A stretch of DNA of 64,000 nt, taken from Pseudobdellovibrionaceae bacterium (GTDB lineage: Bacteria; Bdellovibrionota; Bdellovibrionia; Bdellovibrionales; Bdellovibrionaceae). Below are positions 34,143-44,069 of this stretch, one piece after another. The notes beneath the pieces are model-generated. The model made no database searches and was not told where the DNA came from. It was given only the letters and a program-made list of their open reading frames with translations. The stretch is taken from NCBI GenBank assembly GCA_947449255.1, contig CANFQX010000014.1, forward strand, positions 36,093-100,092, written 5' to 3'. Within the stretch, counting starts at the first letter, position 1. Every line of letters begins with the position of its first letter. The position numbers and the translations under genes were made by a program.

Positions 34143-35120
34143 ATGATTCAAACTGTTGAACCCAATGTTGTTGAAGTTAAAAATTTAGAGACTTCTTTTA
34201 AGTTGAAGTCGGGCACTTATAAGGCCGTGGACAAATTGAGCTATGAAATAAAAAAGTCACAGACACTGGGAATCGTTGGCGAATCAGGCTGCGGAAAATC
34301 AGTGACCTCTTTTTCTTTGATGCGCTTAATTCAAACTCCAGGAAAGGTCACTGGAGGTGAGATCCTCCTTAATGGTCGGGATCTTTTAAAAATGTCTGAG
34401 ACTGAAATGGAAGAGATTCGTGGCGGAGAAATGTCCATGATCTTCCAGGAGCCCATGACTGCTTTGAATCCAGTATTAACTGTTGGCTTTCAAATGGATG
34501 AACAAATTCTTAAGCACTTAAAATGCTCTAAAAAAGAATCTAAAGAGCGCGCTGTTGAAATGCTTCAATTGGTTGGCATCCCATCACCCGAGGTGCGGTA
34601 CAATTCATTTTCTCACCAACTCTCTGGAGGAATGAGACAGCGCGTGATGATCGCGATGGCATTATCCTGCCACCCCAGCTTTCTAATTGCGGATGAACCG
34701 ACAACGGCTCTAGACGTCACAATACAGGCTCAAATTCTGGAGCTCATTCAGGACCTCCAGGAAAAATTTAAGATGACAGTCCAATTTATTACGCATGACC
34801 TTGGTGTCATCTCAGAAATTTCTGATCATGTTCTGATCATGTATGGCGGACAGGCTTGCGAACAAGCAAAAACCACCGAGCTCTTTTTAAATCCACGTCA
34901 CCCCTATACGGCCGCCCTCATTGCTTCTCGCCCCAAGTTTGGTGATCGAGTTGTAAGATTGAAAACCATCGAAGGGAGTGTTCCATCTCCACATGAGCTT
35001 CCTGCAGGATGTCCCTTTGTAAATCGCTGCTCCCGTGCCATTGAGCCCTGTCTGAATTTTAAACCGCCTCTTTTAGAAATAAACCACGAGCACAAAGTGG
35101 CTTGTTTCAATCCCTTATAA
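34143..35120 (+). CDS. oppD: OppD, oligopeptide ABC transporter ATPase
   Basis: First of the two ATPases of the peptide importer. Motifs: Walker A GESGCGKS, the signature [15 protein letters not shown], Walker B FLIADEPT, and the C-terminal oligopeptide-transporter tail [15 protein letters not shown] that may bind a cluster or metal through its Cys. At 325 residues it is of usual size. The ATG at 34143 is chosen; the frame extends to a TTG at 34113. It opens the oppDFABC operon (34.1-40.1 kb). The order is unusual compared with oppABCDF of enterobacteria. Confidence 0.94.
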   Translation: MIQTVEPNVVEVKNLETSFKLKSGTYKAVDKLSYEIKKSQTLGIVGESGCGKSVTSFSLMRLIQTPGKVTGGEILLNGRDLLKMSETEMEEIRGGEMSMIFQEPMTALNPVLTVGFQMDEQILKHLKCSKKESKERAVEMLQLVGIPSPEVRYNSFSHQLSGGMRQRVMIAMALSCHPSFLIADEPTTALDVTIQAQILELIQDLQEKFKMTVQFITHDLGVISEISDHVLIMYGGQACEQAKTTELFLNPRHPYTAALIASRPKFGDRVVRLKTIEGSVPSPHELPAGCPFVNRCSRAIEPCLNFKPPLLEINHEHKVACFNPL

Positions 35121-35156
35121 ATTTCTTTTTCACAAAAGTTAAGTAACAGGTGTCAC

Positions 35157-36149
35157 ATGAAGGCTATTCTCCTCGAAGTCAAAAACCTTAAAAAGTATTT
35201 TCCCATCAGAAAGGGATTTTTTTTAAGAGAGATAGGAAACGTAAAAGCAGTTGATGATATCAGCTTCACGATTAGAAAAGGTGAAACTTTTGGAATTGTC
35301 GGTGAATCTGGCTGCGGGAAATCTACATTAGGAAGAACTTTGATTCGACTTTTTGAACCCACGGCTGGCCAAATTCAATTTGACGGTGTAGATTTTTTAA
35401 AGCTTAGTGGCGCACCTCTAAGAAAAAAACGAAGAAATATGCAAATGATTTTTCAAGATCCCTTTGCATCCCTTGATCCACGGATGACAGTGGGACAGGT
35501 TATTTCAGAGCCCATGGATATTCATAATATCGGCAATCGAAGAGAGCGAAATCAACGCGTAATGGAATTGATTGGATGGGTGGGATTACAAAAGTCAGCA
35601 GTGAATCGCTATCCCCATGAGTTTTCTGGTGGGCAACGCCAGCGCATCAGTATTGCTCGCGCCATTGCATTGAGTCCCGAGTTTATCATTTGTGATGAAC
35701 CCGTGAGTGCCCTAGATGTATCTATTCAGGCTCAGATTCTTAATCTTTTGAAGGATCTCCAAGAAAAGCTGAATCTGACATTTATTTTTATTTCACACGA
35801 CCTTTCTGTGATTGATCATGTCTGTGATAGAATTGCAGTCATGTACCTAGGAAAAATTGTTGAAATAGCAAGCCGAGACGATCTCTTCAGCAATCCTCAA
35901 CATCCCTACACTCAGGCCTTGATTTCCGCAATTCCTCGATTCGGCCAAGGCAAAAAAAGAAATAAAAAGTCTCTAGCTGGGGAGGTCCCTAACTCGATAA
36001 ACCCTCCTTCTGGTTGTTCTTTTCATACTCGCTGCCCACATAAAATGGATCTTTGTATTCAACAGACACCGCAGCTAAAAGGCGATGTAAATCACCAGAA
36101 AGCTTGTTGGCTAGAGACTTCACCTGAGTTCATCATGGAGAAAAATTAA
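35157..36149 (+). CDS. oppF: OppF, oligopeptide ABC transporter ATPase
   Basis: Second ATPase, forming a heterodimer with OppD. Seen are Walker [14 protein letters not shown], the signature FSGGQRQRISIARAI, Walker B FIICDEPVSALDVS and the Cys-bearing tail GCSFHTRCPHKMDLC. The N-terminal part KNLKKYFPIRKGFFLRE is characteristic of OppF. It follows oppD by 36 bases, with an AGGTG ribosome site seven bases before the ATG, and is 23 bases from the binding protein gene. Confidence 0.94.
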   Translation: MKAILLEVKNLKKYFPIRKGFFLREIGNVKAVDDISFTIRKGETFGIVGESGCGKSTLGRTLIRLFEPTAGQIQFDGVDFLKLSGAPLRKKRRNMQMIFQDPFASLDPRMTVGQVISEPMDIHNIGNRRERNQRVMELIGWVGLQKSAVNRYPHEFSGGQRQRISIARAIALSPEFIICDEPVSALDVSIQAQILNLLKDLQEKLNLTFIFISHDLSVIDHVCDRIAVMYLGKIVEIASRDDLFSNPQHPYTQALISAIPRFGQGKKRNKKSLAGEVPNSINPPSGCSFHTRCPHKMDLCIQQTPQLKGDVNHQKACWLETSPEFIMEKN

Positions 36150-36172
36150 TTTTTTCAAAGAGGAAATCTATT

Positions 36173-37864
36173 ATGCTTAAATTCATTTCTAAATTTACTA
36201 CTTCGTTCATTGCTCTCAACGTCATCGCCAGTGGTTCTGTGGCTGCCACAAACGCTGAACTTAAGATAGGTATCTCTCAAGAATTTGAGACCATGAATCC
36301 ACTCATTATGTCCATGTCAGCATCAACCTATATGGCTCGAATGGTCGGACGAACTTTGGTGACTATGGATGCTGATGGCAAATGGATCCCCCAGCTCGCC
36401 AAAGAAATTCCTTCCCTCGAAAAGGGCTCTGCAAAAATAGTCGGCCTTGGAAGCAAGAAAAAACTCTCTGCCCTTTGGGAAATTATTGATAATGCTAAAT
36501 GGGGTGATGGGAAGCCTGTAATATGCCAGGATTTTATTACCGCACACACAATCGCCATATCTGACACCGTGACAGTTGCCGAAAAAGAGCAATGGACACA
36601 GGTTGAGAAAATTGAAATTGATCCAAAGAATCCTAAAAAATGCCGCTTTATATACGAAAAAGCTAAATGGGATTTTTATCAACTTGGCCAGTTCTCCCCC
36701 GTTCCTACTCATATCGAAAAGGCCATTTTTGAAAAATATGGGAAAGAAAAAGAAGGCTACGAAAAAAATTCTAATTATGTTCGCAGTCCTCTGAATTCCG
36801 GCCTCTACAATGGTCCCTATGTCATTTCAGAAGTTAAATTAGGCTCCCATGTTAGCTTCAGTCCCAATAAATATTTTTATGGAATCCAACCCAAAATTCA
36901 AAAAATCATCGTTAAATTGATCCCCAACACGGGAACTCTCGAAGCAAATCTGCGCTCAGGAACGATTGATATGATTTCAGTTGTTGGACTTGATTTAGAT
37001 CAAGCCATTTCTTTTGAAAAAAAAGCCAGAGCTGAAGGCCTGCCTTTCACCTTCCACTTTGTTCCTTCTGTGACCTACGAACACATCGATTTGAATTTAG
37101 ACAACCCCATTTTGAAGGATGTTAAAGTTCGCAAAGCTTTAGTCCTCTCAATGAATCGCGAAGATTTAGTCACAGCACTTTTTGACAACAAACAGCAAGC
37201 GGCAATTCATAACATTTCGCCAAAAGACACTTGGTTCACCAAAGATCCTAAGTATGTGACTCTCTATCCTTATTCAAAACACAGCGCTGGAAAACTTCTT
37301 GATGAAGCCGGCTGGAAAATGGGCAAGGATGGATTTCGCAGCAAAAGCGATCAGAGGTTGTCTTTGCTTTTTCAAACTACCGCCGGCAATAAAACTCGTG
37401 AATTGGTTCAAGTTTATCTTCAAAACAAATGGAAACAAATAGGTATTGAGGTCATCATTAAAAATGAGCCCGCTCGAGTTTTCTTTGGCGACACCATGAC
37501 TCATCGAAAGTTTAGTGGACTGGCCATGTTTGCTTGGGTTTCTTCTCCCGAAAGCAATCCTCGTTCGACGTTCTCATCCACAGCAATCCCAACTCAGAAA
37601 AATGGCTGGTCAGGACAAAATTTTATGGGATGGAAAAACTCTTCAGTGGATCAGGCTTTGGATAAGCTCAACCTAGAATTTAATCCCAAAAAAAGATTCG
37701 AGCTGGTTGGAAATACTTTAAAATATTACACGGAAGAAGTTCCTGCTCTGCCTCTATTTTATCGCTCTGACATCTCTGTGACTCCCCATAATTTGAAAAA
37801 CTATAAAATGACTGGTCACCAGTACTTTGAAACCAACAATGTCGAAGATTGGACATTGAATTAA
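36173..37864 (+). CDS. oppA: Peptide-binding protein of the ABC transporter (SBP family 5, OppA/DppA-like)
   Basis: 563 residues with a signal peptide (MLKFISKFTTSFIALNVIASGSVAA) and no lipobox, so a soluble periplasmic protein. The family 5 outline is clear: ISQEFETMNPL at the mature N-terminus, YNGPYVISEVKLG, KVRKALVLSMNREDLV, AGKLLDEAGWKMGKDGF and, near the end, EVPALPLFYRSDISV. Its peptide length preference is not readable. It is placed between the ATPase and permease genes; GAGGAAA stands before the ATG. Confidence 0.92.
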   Translation: MLKFISKFTTSFIALNVIASGSVAATNAELKIGISQEFETMNPLIMSMSASTYMARMVGRTLVTMDADGKWIPQLAKEIPSLEKGSAKIVGLGSKKKLSALWEIIDNAKWGDGKPVICQDFITAHTIAISDTVTVAEKEQWTQVEKIEIDPKNPKKCRFIYEKAKWDFYQLGQFSPVPTHIEKAIFEKYGKEKEGYEKNSNYVRSPLNSGLYNGPYVISEVKLGSHVSFSPNKYFYGIQPKIQKIIVKLIPNTGTLEANLRSGTIDMISVVGLDLDQAISFEKKARAEGLPFTFHFVPSVTYEHIDLNLDNPILKDVKVRKALVLSMNREDLVTALFDNKQQAAIHNISPKDTWFTKDPKYVTLYPYSKHSAGKLLDEAGWKMGKDGFRSKSDQRLSLLFQTTAGNKTRELVQVYLQNKWKQIGIEVIIKNEPARVFFGDTMTHRKFSGLAMFAWVSSPESNPRSTFSSTAIPTQKNGWSGQNFMGWKNSSVDQALDKLNLEFNPKKRFELVGNTLKYYTEEVPALPLFYRSDISVTPHNLKNYKMTGHQYFETNNVEDWTLN

Positions 37865-37883
37865 ATTTTGATTGAGGTAGTTC

Positions 37884-38855
37884 GTGATAAATTTTATTGC
37901 ACGTCGAATAATTCAAACCCTTATTGTGATTTCTGTGCTCTCCGTGGTTGTCTATTATTTAATGAGTTTGATGCCAGGAGATCCTGTAGATATGATGGTG
38001 GCTTCGAATCCAAAAATTACTGCGGAAGATGTGATTCGATTAAAATCACTCTATGGACTTGATCAACCCATTTACAAAAGATACAGCAGGTGGATGGAAA
38101 CAACTCTCAAAGGTGATCTCGGTTATAGCAGAACCTACAGAGTTCCAGTTGAAGAACTGATGGCGCCTCGACTTTGGAATACCTTCATCTTATCATTCTT
38201 GGCCTTGTTTTTATCAATTTTAGTGGCCATACCGCTGGGTGTACTGTCCGCCCTAAAACCGAATAGCAGAATCGACACGTTCGTGAGTTTCTTATCTTTT
38301 GGTGGAATCTCTATACCTTCCTTCTGGCTCGCCATTGTATTGATCATTTTATTTGCAGTAAAGCTTCCCATTTTACCAGCCGGAGGCACGCAAACCATTG
38401 GTCTCGGAGAGGTTGGACTCTGGGCAGAACTGCTTGATCGTGCCAAGTACCTTGTTCTGCCCGTACTCTCCTTATCGATCCAACAAATTGGACGCTTTTC
38501 ACGATTCACTCGCTCAGCTATGTCAGAAGCTATGCGCCATGATTTTATTCGCACAGCCAGAGCTAAAGGACTTTCTTCTCAATCCGTCATTTGGCAGCAT
38601 GGCTTTAGAAATGCCTTAATTCCGCTAATTACAATTATCACTGTGAGTGTCTCAAGTTTATTCTCGGGAGCATTATTAACTGAAACTGTCTTTGCCTATC
38701 AAGGTGTAGGCAAACTCGTTTATGACTCAATCATTGGAAATGACTATAATGTGGCTATGATTTCTTTCTTAATTTCCGTAGGCAGTGTGTTGATCATGAA
38801 CCTTGTGGCTGATATCGCCTATGGTTTTGCTGACCCACGCATTGCTTATAAATAG
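37884..38855 (+). CDS. oppB: OppB, peptide ABC transporter permease
   Basis: 323 residues, six membrane segments, with the opening FIARRIIQTLIVISVLSVVVYYLM-type helix of OppB proteins, followed by MPGDPVD, and the EAA motif region RTARAKGLSSQSVIWQHGFRNALIPLIT, which docks to the ATPase. The start is GTG with GAGGTAG six bases upstream; an ATG in this frame is missing nearby. It is followed after seven bases by oppC. Confidence 0.94.
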   Translation: MINFIARRIIQTLIVISVLSVVVYYLMSLMPGDPVDMMVASNPKITAEDVIRLKSLYGLDQPIYKRYSRWMETTLKGDLGYSRTYRVPVEELMAPRLWNTFILSFLALFLSILVAIPLGVLSALKPNSRIDTFVSFLSFGGISIPSFWLAIVLIILFAVKLPILPAGGTQTIGLGEVGLWAELLDRAKYLVLPVLSLSIQQIGRFSRFTRSAMSEAMRHDFIRTARAKGLSSQSVIWQHGFRNALIPLITIITVSVSSLFSGALLTETVFAYQGVGKLVYDSIIGNDYNVAMISFLISVGSVLIMNLVADIAYGFADPRIAYK

Positions 38856-38862
38856 GTGACTA

Positions 38863-40053
38863 ATGGCGGAACTACAAAATCCAATTGAAAAAAGACAAAT
38901 GGACCTAGAAAAAGCACTTCCTATGTGGAAGATGGTTCTGGATCAGTTTTTAACTCATAAGCCCGCAATGATCAGCGCAGTCATCATTGTCATGTTGTTT
39001 TTGATATCCATTTTTGCATATCAACTTCAAAACTGGACAGGCTTGGATCCTGACGCTCAAAATATAAATTACCGATATCTTCGCCCCCTGTCCCATTCGC
39101 AGGCCTCCATAGACATAAGGGAAACTGAAATTGAAAAATTTATTATAGCAAATTCAGCGGCAGCAGGTAAAATCGAAAAGGCCCTGATTGAAAAATCTAT
39201 TGTTCAATCTATAAATCCAAGTGATGCAATTTTTGATCTTGCACAAAAAAATCCAACTGAAGCCCTAATGGCCATTCAATCTCTAGATCTCAATGAAGCT
39301 GAAAGTTTAGCAACTCTTTTTAAGAACTTTAAAAGTCTTCATCTTTTAGGGACCGATGAGCTGGGACGCGATGTTTTTATTAGATTGGTCTTTGGTACAC
39401 GCGTCTCTATGGGCGTTGGAATTTTGGTGGCGATAGCCTCTGCTCTTTTTGGTCTCCTCATTGGCAGTATTGCTGGATTTTATGGGGGAATCATTGACTC
39501 CATCTTAATGAGAATAACTGATGGTTTACTTTCCTTACCCATGATTCCTATACTTATCTTAATTGCAGCTGTGGACTTGACCAAACTGCCCGGGCTTCAT
39601 TCTCTAATTAGCACATCCAACGAAAGCATTCTTAAAATGATCATCATCCTCTGCCTGTTCTCTTGGATGACTGTAGCCTTATTGGTTCGCGGAAGTATAC
39701 TGTCTTTGCGTGAACAAGAGTTTGTCCTGGCAGCACGCACTCTAGGAGCAAAGGACAGTACAATCATTATTCGTCACATGTTCCCTAACGTCATTGCTCC
39801 TATTTTGGTTTCAATCACATTAGGAGTTGGTGAGTCTATTTTGTTTGAGGCTGCATTAAGTTTTTTGGGTTTAGGCATAATGCCACCTACCCCAAGCTGG
39901 GGAAACATGCTTAATAATGCCCAAGAGCTGATTTACCAAGCACCCTTCTTAGCGATATTGCCAGGACTGATGATTTTTATCACAACAGTCAGCTTTAACT
40001 ATCTTGGTGATGGACTTCAAGATGCAATGGATCCGAAAGCTTTGCGACGGTGA
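38863..40053 (+). CDS. oppC: OppC, peptide ABC transporter permease with extra periplasmic insert
   Basis: Second permease. The EAA loop (AARTLGAKDSTIIIRHMFPNVIAPILV) and the end (FNYLGDGLQDAMDP) are normal. At 396 residues it is about 90 longer than usual: between the first membrane helix (about 35-55) and the conserved HLLGTDELGRDVFIRLVFG (about 160) lies an insert of roughly 80 residues, helical and charged, predicted periplasmic. It could contact the binding protein. Last gene of the operon; no clear terminator is seen in the 147 bases that follow. Confidence 0.93.
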   Translation: MAELQNPIEKRQMDLEKALPMWKMVLDQFLTHKPAMISAVIIVMLFLISIFAYQLQNWTGLDPDAQNINYRYLRPLSHSQASIDIRETEIEKFIIANSAAAGKIEKALIEKSIVQSINPSDAIFDLAQKNPTEALMAIQSLDLNEAESLATLFKNFKSLHLLGTDELGRDVFIRLVFGTRVSMGVGILVAIASALFGLLIGSIAGFYGGIIDSILMRITDGLLSLPMIPILILIAAVDLTKLPGLHSLISTSNESILKMIIILCLFSWMTVALLVRGSILSLREQEFVLAARTLGAKDSTIIIRHMFPNVIAPILVSITLGVGESILFEAALSFLGLGIMPPTPSWGNMLNNAQELIYQAPFLAILPGLMIFITTVSFNYLGDGLQDAMDPKALRR

Positions 40054-40200
40054 TTCTCTGATCTAAAAAAGCACTCAGAAAACTGCCAAACTATTGGACA
40101 GACCTGAAAAAAAGGGGGGTTTTGTGGACTTCACCTTCCTGTATCTTGCTGATGAGCCGGCACACAAATTGAAGTGTAAAGTCTACCTAAGGGGGATTTT

Positions 40201-40677
40201 ATGAAATCCATATTGATGTTTTTTGGATTATTACTTTGCACGGATAAGGTCTTTTCACAAAATTTAGCTGAGCTCAGCTGTCGGGCTAAGGCAAAAGAAA
40301 CAGCAGCCTTAACTTACTCTTCCTGTGTCACAGAGGCGCGGAACACAAGAGTTGATGAAATCCGAAATCACTATCAAAAAGAACTGGTTGCGCTTAAATT
40401 AAAATATGACAGAGAACTAGAAACGATGGGAAAAGTCATTTCTAAATCTAATAATAAAAATTCAGAAACTTTTCTATCGAGTTCAAAGAATGGAAAGACT
40501 GACACCATCCGTAAGTCACCTGTAAAAACCACTCTTCGCTCAAGGGAAACTCCACCAAATCGTCCCGTTCGTGATGAAGTCAAAGTCATCGCCGTTGATA
40601 ATGCAATCTCTGATGGAAATGATGACTCAACTCCAAGCGAAACTAACGAATCAAATATTGAATCAGCAGCTGAATAA
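40201..40677 (+). CDS. Secreted hypothetical protein
   Basis: 158 residues with a signal peptide (MKSILMFFGLLLCTDKVFSQ). The mature part has two Cys (CRAKAKE, SSCVTEA), a charged helix (DEIRNHYQKELVALKLKYD) that may form a coiled coil, and a disordered Ser/Thr/Asp-rich tail from about 80 to the end. Not recognised. A strong GGGGG purine run precedes the ATG. Its stop almost touches the convergent AsmA-like gene (40679). Confidence 0.72.
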   Translation: MKSILMFFGLLLCTDKVFSQNLAELSCRAKAKETAALTYSSCVTEARNTRVDEIRNHYQKELVALKLKYDRELETMGKVISKSNNKNSETFLSSSKNGKTDTIRKSPVKTTLRSRETPPNRPVRDEVKVIAVDNAISDGNDDSTPSETNESNIESAAE

Positions 40678-40678
40678 T

Positions 40679-42712
40679 TTATTTGTTGCTATCTCGAACA
40701 GACCCGAGCTTTTCTGTTGAAAAGATCGGGTGTTCACGATTTCCACCTAAAGAATATTTTTTATTGCCTTTTCCATCGCGAATTTGGGCTGAGCCTTTCA
40801 ATTGACCCTGTTTATTCCAAGATCCTTCAGTAGTTAGTCTGTAAGATTTCCCAACTTTTCCTTGAAAGTTTTTCCATTGGAATTGCGTGAGATCTTTCCA
40901 CAAAAATTGACCATTAAAATCCATAATCTCAAGCTTTTCATTTTCCCACCAAGGAGATGGAGTGACTTGTTTAAAAACATCAGCTCCTGCTGAGTCAGAT
41001 GAAACTTTCAAATCTTGAACCTTTGTATTTAAATTGATTAAACCATCAGACAAAGTAAAGTTTCCGTTTATCCTCTCAAGATCCATCCCCTCTATGCTCA
41101 TTTTATCAATGGCTAGATTTCCCTTTAATGAAACCATTTTTCCATTTAAGATTTTGCTGTCTGCATTGAATTCCAGCCTGCCGATTTCACCACCACTGGT
41201 GATTAAATCTTGAACCGGGTGCGAAAAAACTAAATTATCTATTTTCGTAGTTATATTAAATTCTTTAAAATTTCGATCTGCTTTTGCACCTAGGTGACCT
41301 AACATTAGACCGCCATGAGGCTCGATTCTATCTAGTGCCATGGACCATTGATTATTGATCAGACTGACCTCTCCTCGAATGTTGTCGATGGATTGCAACT
41401 CCACTTGTCCCTTGTTTGAAAAAACAAATTCTAACCCTTTATGTTCTCCTAACAAATGAACTGAGTTTTCAGAAATCAATTCAACCTGTCCAGTGAAAGC
41501 TCCCATGGAGCCAAATATCCCTGTTGCTGGGTCGATATTTAAAAAGCTTAATAAGTTTTTTAGGCTTAACTTTTTTAATTCTAACTTGATCGGCTTATAA
41601 TTGAGAGGATCTAAGCTAGTAATATTTATTTGACCAGCAGAAATGTCTCCTAAATCACCCTCGACCTGAAAATTTCTAATTTCAATGGGCGCAGTCTTGA
41701 TTTTCGAAATATCACTCGCCATTTGCGCAACACCCGAGACCCAAATTTGCTTACTCTTGAGATCTTTATGAATTAAATTATATTTTAGCATCAAAGATAA
41801 AATCTGACTGAGCGGAATATGTTTTAAATCAGTTTCAATATTTAAATATTGGTCTGACATCGCATAATTTGCGATGATACTATAGTGCCCTTCTCGCCAA
41901 TTTCCATAAATGTGCATCTGAATTTTTGGTTCGGATTCATCCCTGAATTCAGCAAATAGATTAGCATAAGAAAGATAACCTCCGGCTTGTTCATCATGCA
42001 GTAAATGTGTTTTTGCTCTAATTTGAAAAATCCTTGGTTCGAACGAGGCGACTTTTAAGTTGAGATCTATCAATTCAATGGGATATTGGGGAAAACCTTG
42101 CAACTCAACTTTTAAAGTTTTTATGCTTAATTCCGTGATGGCATCTTTATATTTCTTATTTTCCTCAGAAGTCGAAAGACTCACCAGCGGAGCTCGCTCG
42201 CTCATTTCGCTCGAATTCCTAACAATATCTTTAGATGCACATTCTTTAATATTTCCGGAAAGACTTAGTGCAACTTGATCTGCTTCAATCCTCTTGATCA
42301 GTGATTGACCTGTCATCGCGCCCCAAATTGAAATGGGAAGGCGCAACTCATCAATAAATAGAACAGATTTCATGGCACAGGAATCTGTGAATTGCAGTTC
42401 AGCATTTGATATTACAACTGAAAAACGAGGAAAAACACCATCACTCAGACTGAACTGAGCTTCCTTAAATTTTACTGAAAGATGACTGTTGATGTGTCGA
42501 GCGGCTCTCTCAACTTGCTCTGTGACTCGGCTAGGCGACAGAGCTGATTTTATAAACAGGCCCACGACAATAGAAAGCACCAAACCAATGATAAAAAGCT
42601 TCAATCCGGCCTGTTCCGTGACAAGATTTCCCCCCAGGGAAAGACCTTTTTTATTAGGATACTTTAAGATGACTTTATCTGCTTTTTTATTTTGATTTTT
42701 TTGTTGGCTCAT
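40679..42712 (-). CDS. AsmA-like envelope protein (large, single N-terminal anchor)
   Basis: 677 residues: a Lys-rich cytoplasmic tail, one membrane segment (about 37-58), then a long periplasmic beta-rich region. The start of this region (ARHINSHLSVKFKEAQFSLSDGVFPRFSVVISNAEL) resembles AsmA/DUF748 proteins, and the C-terminal part has AsmA-like repeats (LEFNADSKILNGKMVSLKG, NLNTKVQDLKV). Such proteins form long grooves that move or hold phospholipids between membranes. The assignment is by build and local similarity, so moderate. It is behind greA on the same strand (54 bases). Confidence 0.72.
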   Translation of the reverse strand: MSQQKNQNKKADKVILKYPNKKGLSLGGNLVTEQAGLKLFIIGLVLSIVVGLFIKSALSPSRVTEQVERAARHINSHLSVKFKEAQFSLSDGVFPRFSVVISNAELQFTDSCAMKSVLFIDELRLPISIWGAMTGQSLIKRIEADQVALSLSGNIKECASKDIVRNSSEMSERAPLVSLSTSEENKKYKDAITELSIKTLKVELQGFPQYPIELIDLNLKVASFEPRIFQIRAKTHLLHDEQAGGYLSYANLFAEFRDESEPKIQMHIYGNWREGHYSIIANYAMSDQYLNIETDLKHIPLSQILSLMLKYNLIHKDLKSKQIWVSGVAQMASDISKIKTAPIEIRNFQVEGDLGDISAGQINITSLDPLNYKPIKLELKKLSLKNLLSFLNIDPATGIFGSMGAFTGQVELISENSVHLLGEHKGLEFVFSNKGQVELQSIDNIRGEVSLINNQWSMALDRIEPHGGLMLGHLGAKADRNFKEFNITTKIDNLVFSHPVQDLITSGGEIGRLEFNADSKILNGKMVSLKGNLAIDKMSIEGMDLERINGNFTLSDGLINLNTKVQDLKVSSDSAGADVFKQVTPSPWWENEKLEIMDFNGQFLWKDLTQFQWKNFQGKVGKSYRLTTEGSWNKQGQLKGSAQIRDGKGNKKYSLGGNREHPIFSTEKLGSVRDSNK

Positions 42713-42766
42713 AATTCATTGTGAACTTGAATTCTATGAGCCGACAATGTCTTTATATAAGAAAAT

Positions 42767-43255
42767 TTATTTGAACTCGAAGAAAGTGATTTCGAACTCT
42801 TTATCACCTTTAGGACTTTGAACGGTCACAGTGTCACCCACTCTTTTACCAATCATTGCTCTTGCTAATGGCGATAAAATTGAGATCATACCTTTTTTTA
42901 CATCGGACTCATCAACCCCTACGATCTGGTAGCTGATTTTCTCCTCTGTTTCGACATCAGTGGCCTTAATATGAGCCCCGAAAACAACTCGATCTGATTT
43001 GATGAGAGACACATCAATAACATCAGCCCCTGCCAATTTGCCTTGAATTTCAGCAATACGTCCTTCAATCATAGATTGTCGTTCTTTAGCTGCTTCATAT
43101 TCTGCATTTTCAGAGATATCGCCTTGAGCTCGTGCTTCTTCAATAGCGAGAATAACGGAAGGTCTCTCCTCTAACAATAGCTTTTTAAGCTCTGCATCTA
43201 GCAAAGCTTTTCCGCGAATTGTCATTGGAAGTTTGTCATTGGCACCATTGGACAT
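42767..43255 (-). CDS. greA: GreA, transcript cleavage factor
   Basis: GreA rescues backtracked RNA polymerase by stimulating cleavage of the nascent RNA. 162 residues: coiled coil with the acidic tip DISENAEYEAAKERQ (Asp and Glu that act in the active centre), then the FKBP-like C-domain with SPLARAMIGKRVGDTVTV. The frame begins at 43267, but the ATG at 43253-43255 has GGAG seven bases upstream and gives the normal length. Divergent from the BFD-like gene at 43326. Confidence 0.95.
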   Translation of the reverse strand: MSNGANDKLPMTIRGKALLDAELKKLLLEERPSVILAIEEARAQGDISENAEYEAAKERQSMIEGRIAEIQGKLAGADVIDVSLIKSDRVVFGAHIKATDVETEEKISYQIVGVDESDVKKGMISILSPLARAMIGKRVGDTVTVQSPKGDKEFEITFFEFK

Positions 43256-43325
43256 AAATATCTCCATTTATATAAAACATCGAGTCTACTGGATTATCAG
43301 ATTTTTTTCAACTTAGGATAGTTCT

Positions 43326-43661
43326 ATGCTCAAAACACTTCGCGTTATCTCGCAACGCATTGCACTCTATTCTTTTAATGAATACAATAATGCCATGGGT
43401 CCAAAAAAGAAAAGTGAAATTATATGCCGCTGCAACAATGTTTCTAAAGAAACTATAGAAAAAGCTATTAAAGACGGTGCCCACACTTTAAATGAAATAT
43501 TTGATGCAACCTCGGCTGGTGTTGGTCCTTGCGGTGGCACATGCCGTCGAAAACTCGGCCCTCTTTTGGACTATTACTTATTGAATGGAACTTTTCCAGA
43601 GAAAATAAACGAAGACCTTACAGGCAAGCCCCCGCCACCTAAAAAGCCAACTTCATCCTAA
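43326..43661 (+). CDS. BFD-type [2Fe-2S] protein
   Basis: 111 residues with a BFD-like domain at 32-85: CRC (C34, C36) and GPCGGTC (C69, C73). BFD domains hold a [2Fe-2S] cluster through C-x-C and a C-x2-C pair; here the second pair is spaced C-x3-C, which is unusual. Bacterioferritin-associated ferredoxin itself reduces bacterioferritin, but here the partner is unknown. AGGATAG seven bases upstream supports the ATG at 43326 over the internal ATG at 43395. The end overlaps the convergent gene at 43653 by nine bases. Confidence 0.78.
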   Translation: MLKTLRVISQRIALYSFNEYNNAMGPKKKSEIICRCNNVSKETIEKAIKDGAHTLNEIFDATSAGVGPCGGTCRRKLGPLLDYYLLNGTFPEKINEDLTGKPPPPKKPTSS

Positions 43662-44069
43662 TTTTGAGTGAATACGATAATCTATGATCTTTTGAACATC
43701 AGGGCGACAAGTTCCACATGCAGAACTCGCTGAAGTTTGTTTGGTTACACTGTCTGTCGTGTGAGCCCCAGCTATAACAACCTGATCTATAACCCTTGCT
43801 GAAATGGCTCTACACTTGCAAACAAGATTTTCAGAAATGGGAAAGATCCATTCCCCACGAAGCTTCAAGACCATTTCACGCAATAAAATACTTGAATGAT
43901 CCGTCCCCTCAGGCAGAGGCCACTTGCGAATATCCACACCAAAATGTCGCTTCATTTTTTGCATCATTTCCATAAACTCAGTACATCCAAGCATTGATAC
44001 ATTCAACCCTGAACCATCAGTCTCCACTTCTAAAAAATCTCTATCATCTAACTCAACTTTTATTTTCAT
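43653..44069 (-). CDS. Second BFD-type [2Fe-2S] protein with an extra N-terminal domain
   Basis: 138 residues. The C-terminal part (82-135) is a canonical BFD domain: CKC (C84, C86) and CGTC (C118, C121), spaced as in Bfd and NifU middle domains. The first 80 residues (MKIKVELDDRDFLEVETD, LGCTEFMEMMQKMKRHF, RKWPLPEG) form an unrecognised domain. The ATG at 44067-44069 with GGTGGGTGA upstream is better than the start at 44180. The gene runs into the other BFD gene tail to tail. Confidence 0.78.
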   Translation of the reverse strand: MKIKVELDDRDFLEVETDGSGLNVSMLGCTEFMEMMQKMKRHFGVDIRKWPLPEGTDHSSILLREMVLKLRGEWIFPISENLVCKCRAISARVIDQVVIAGAHTTDSVTKQTSASSACGTCRPDVQKIIDYRIHSKLG

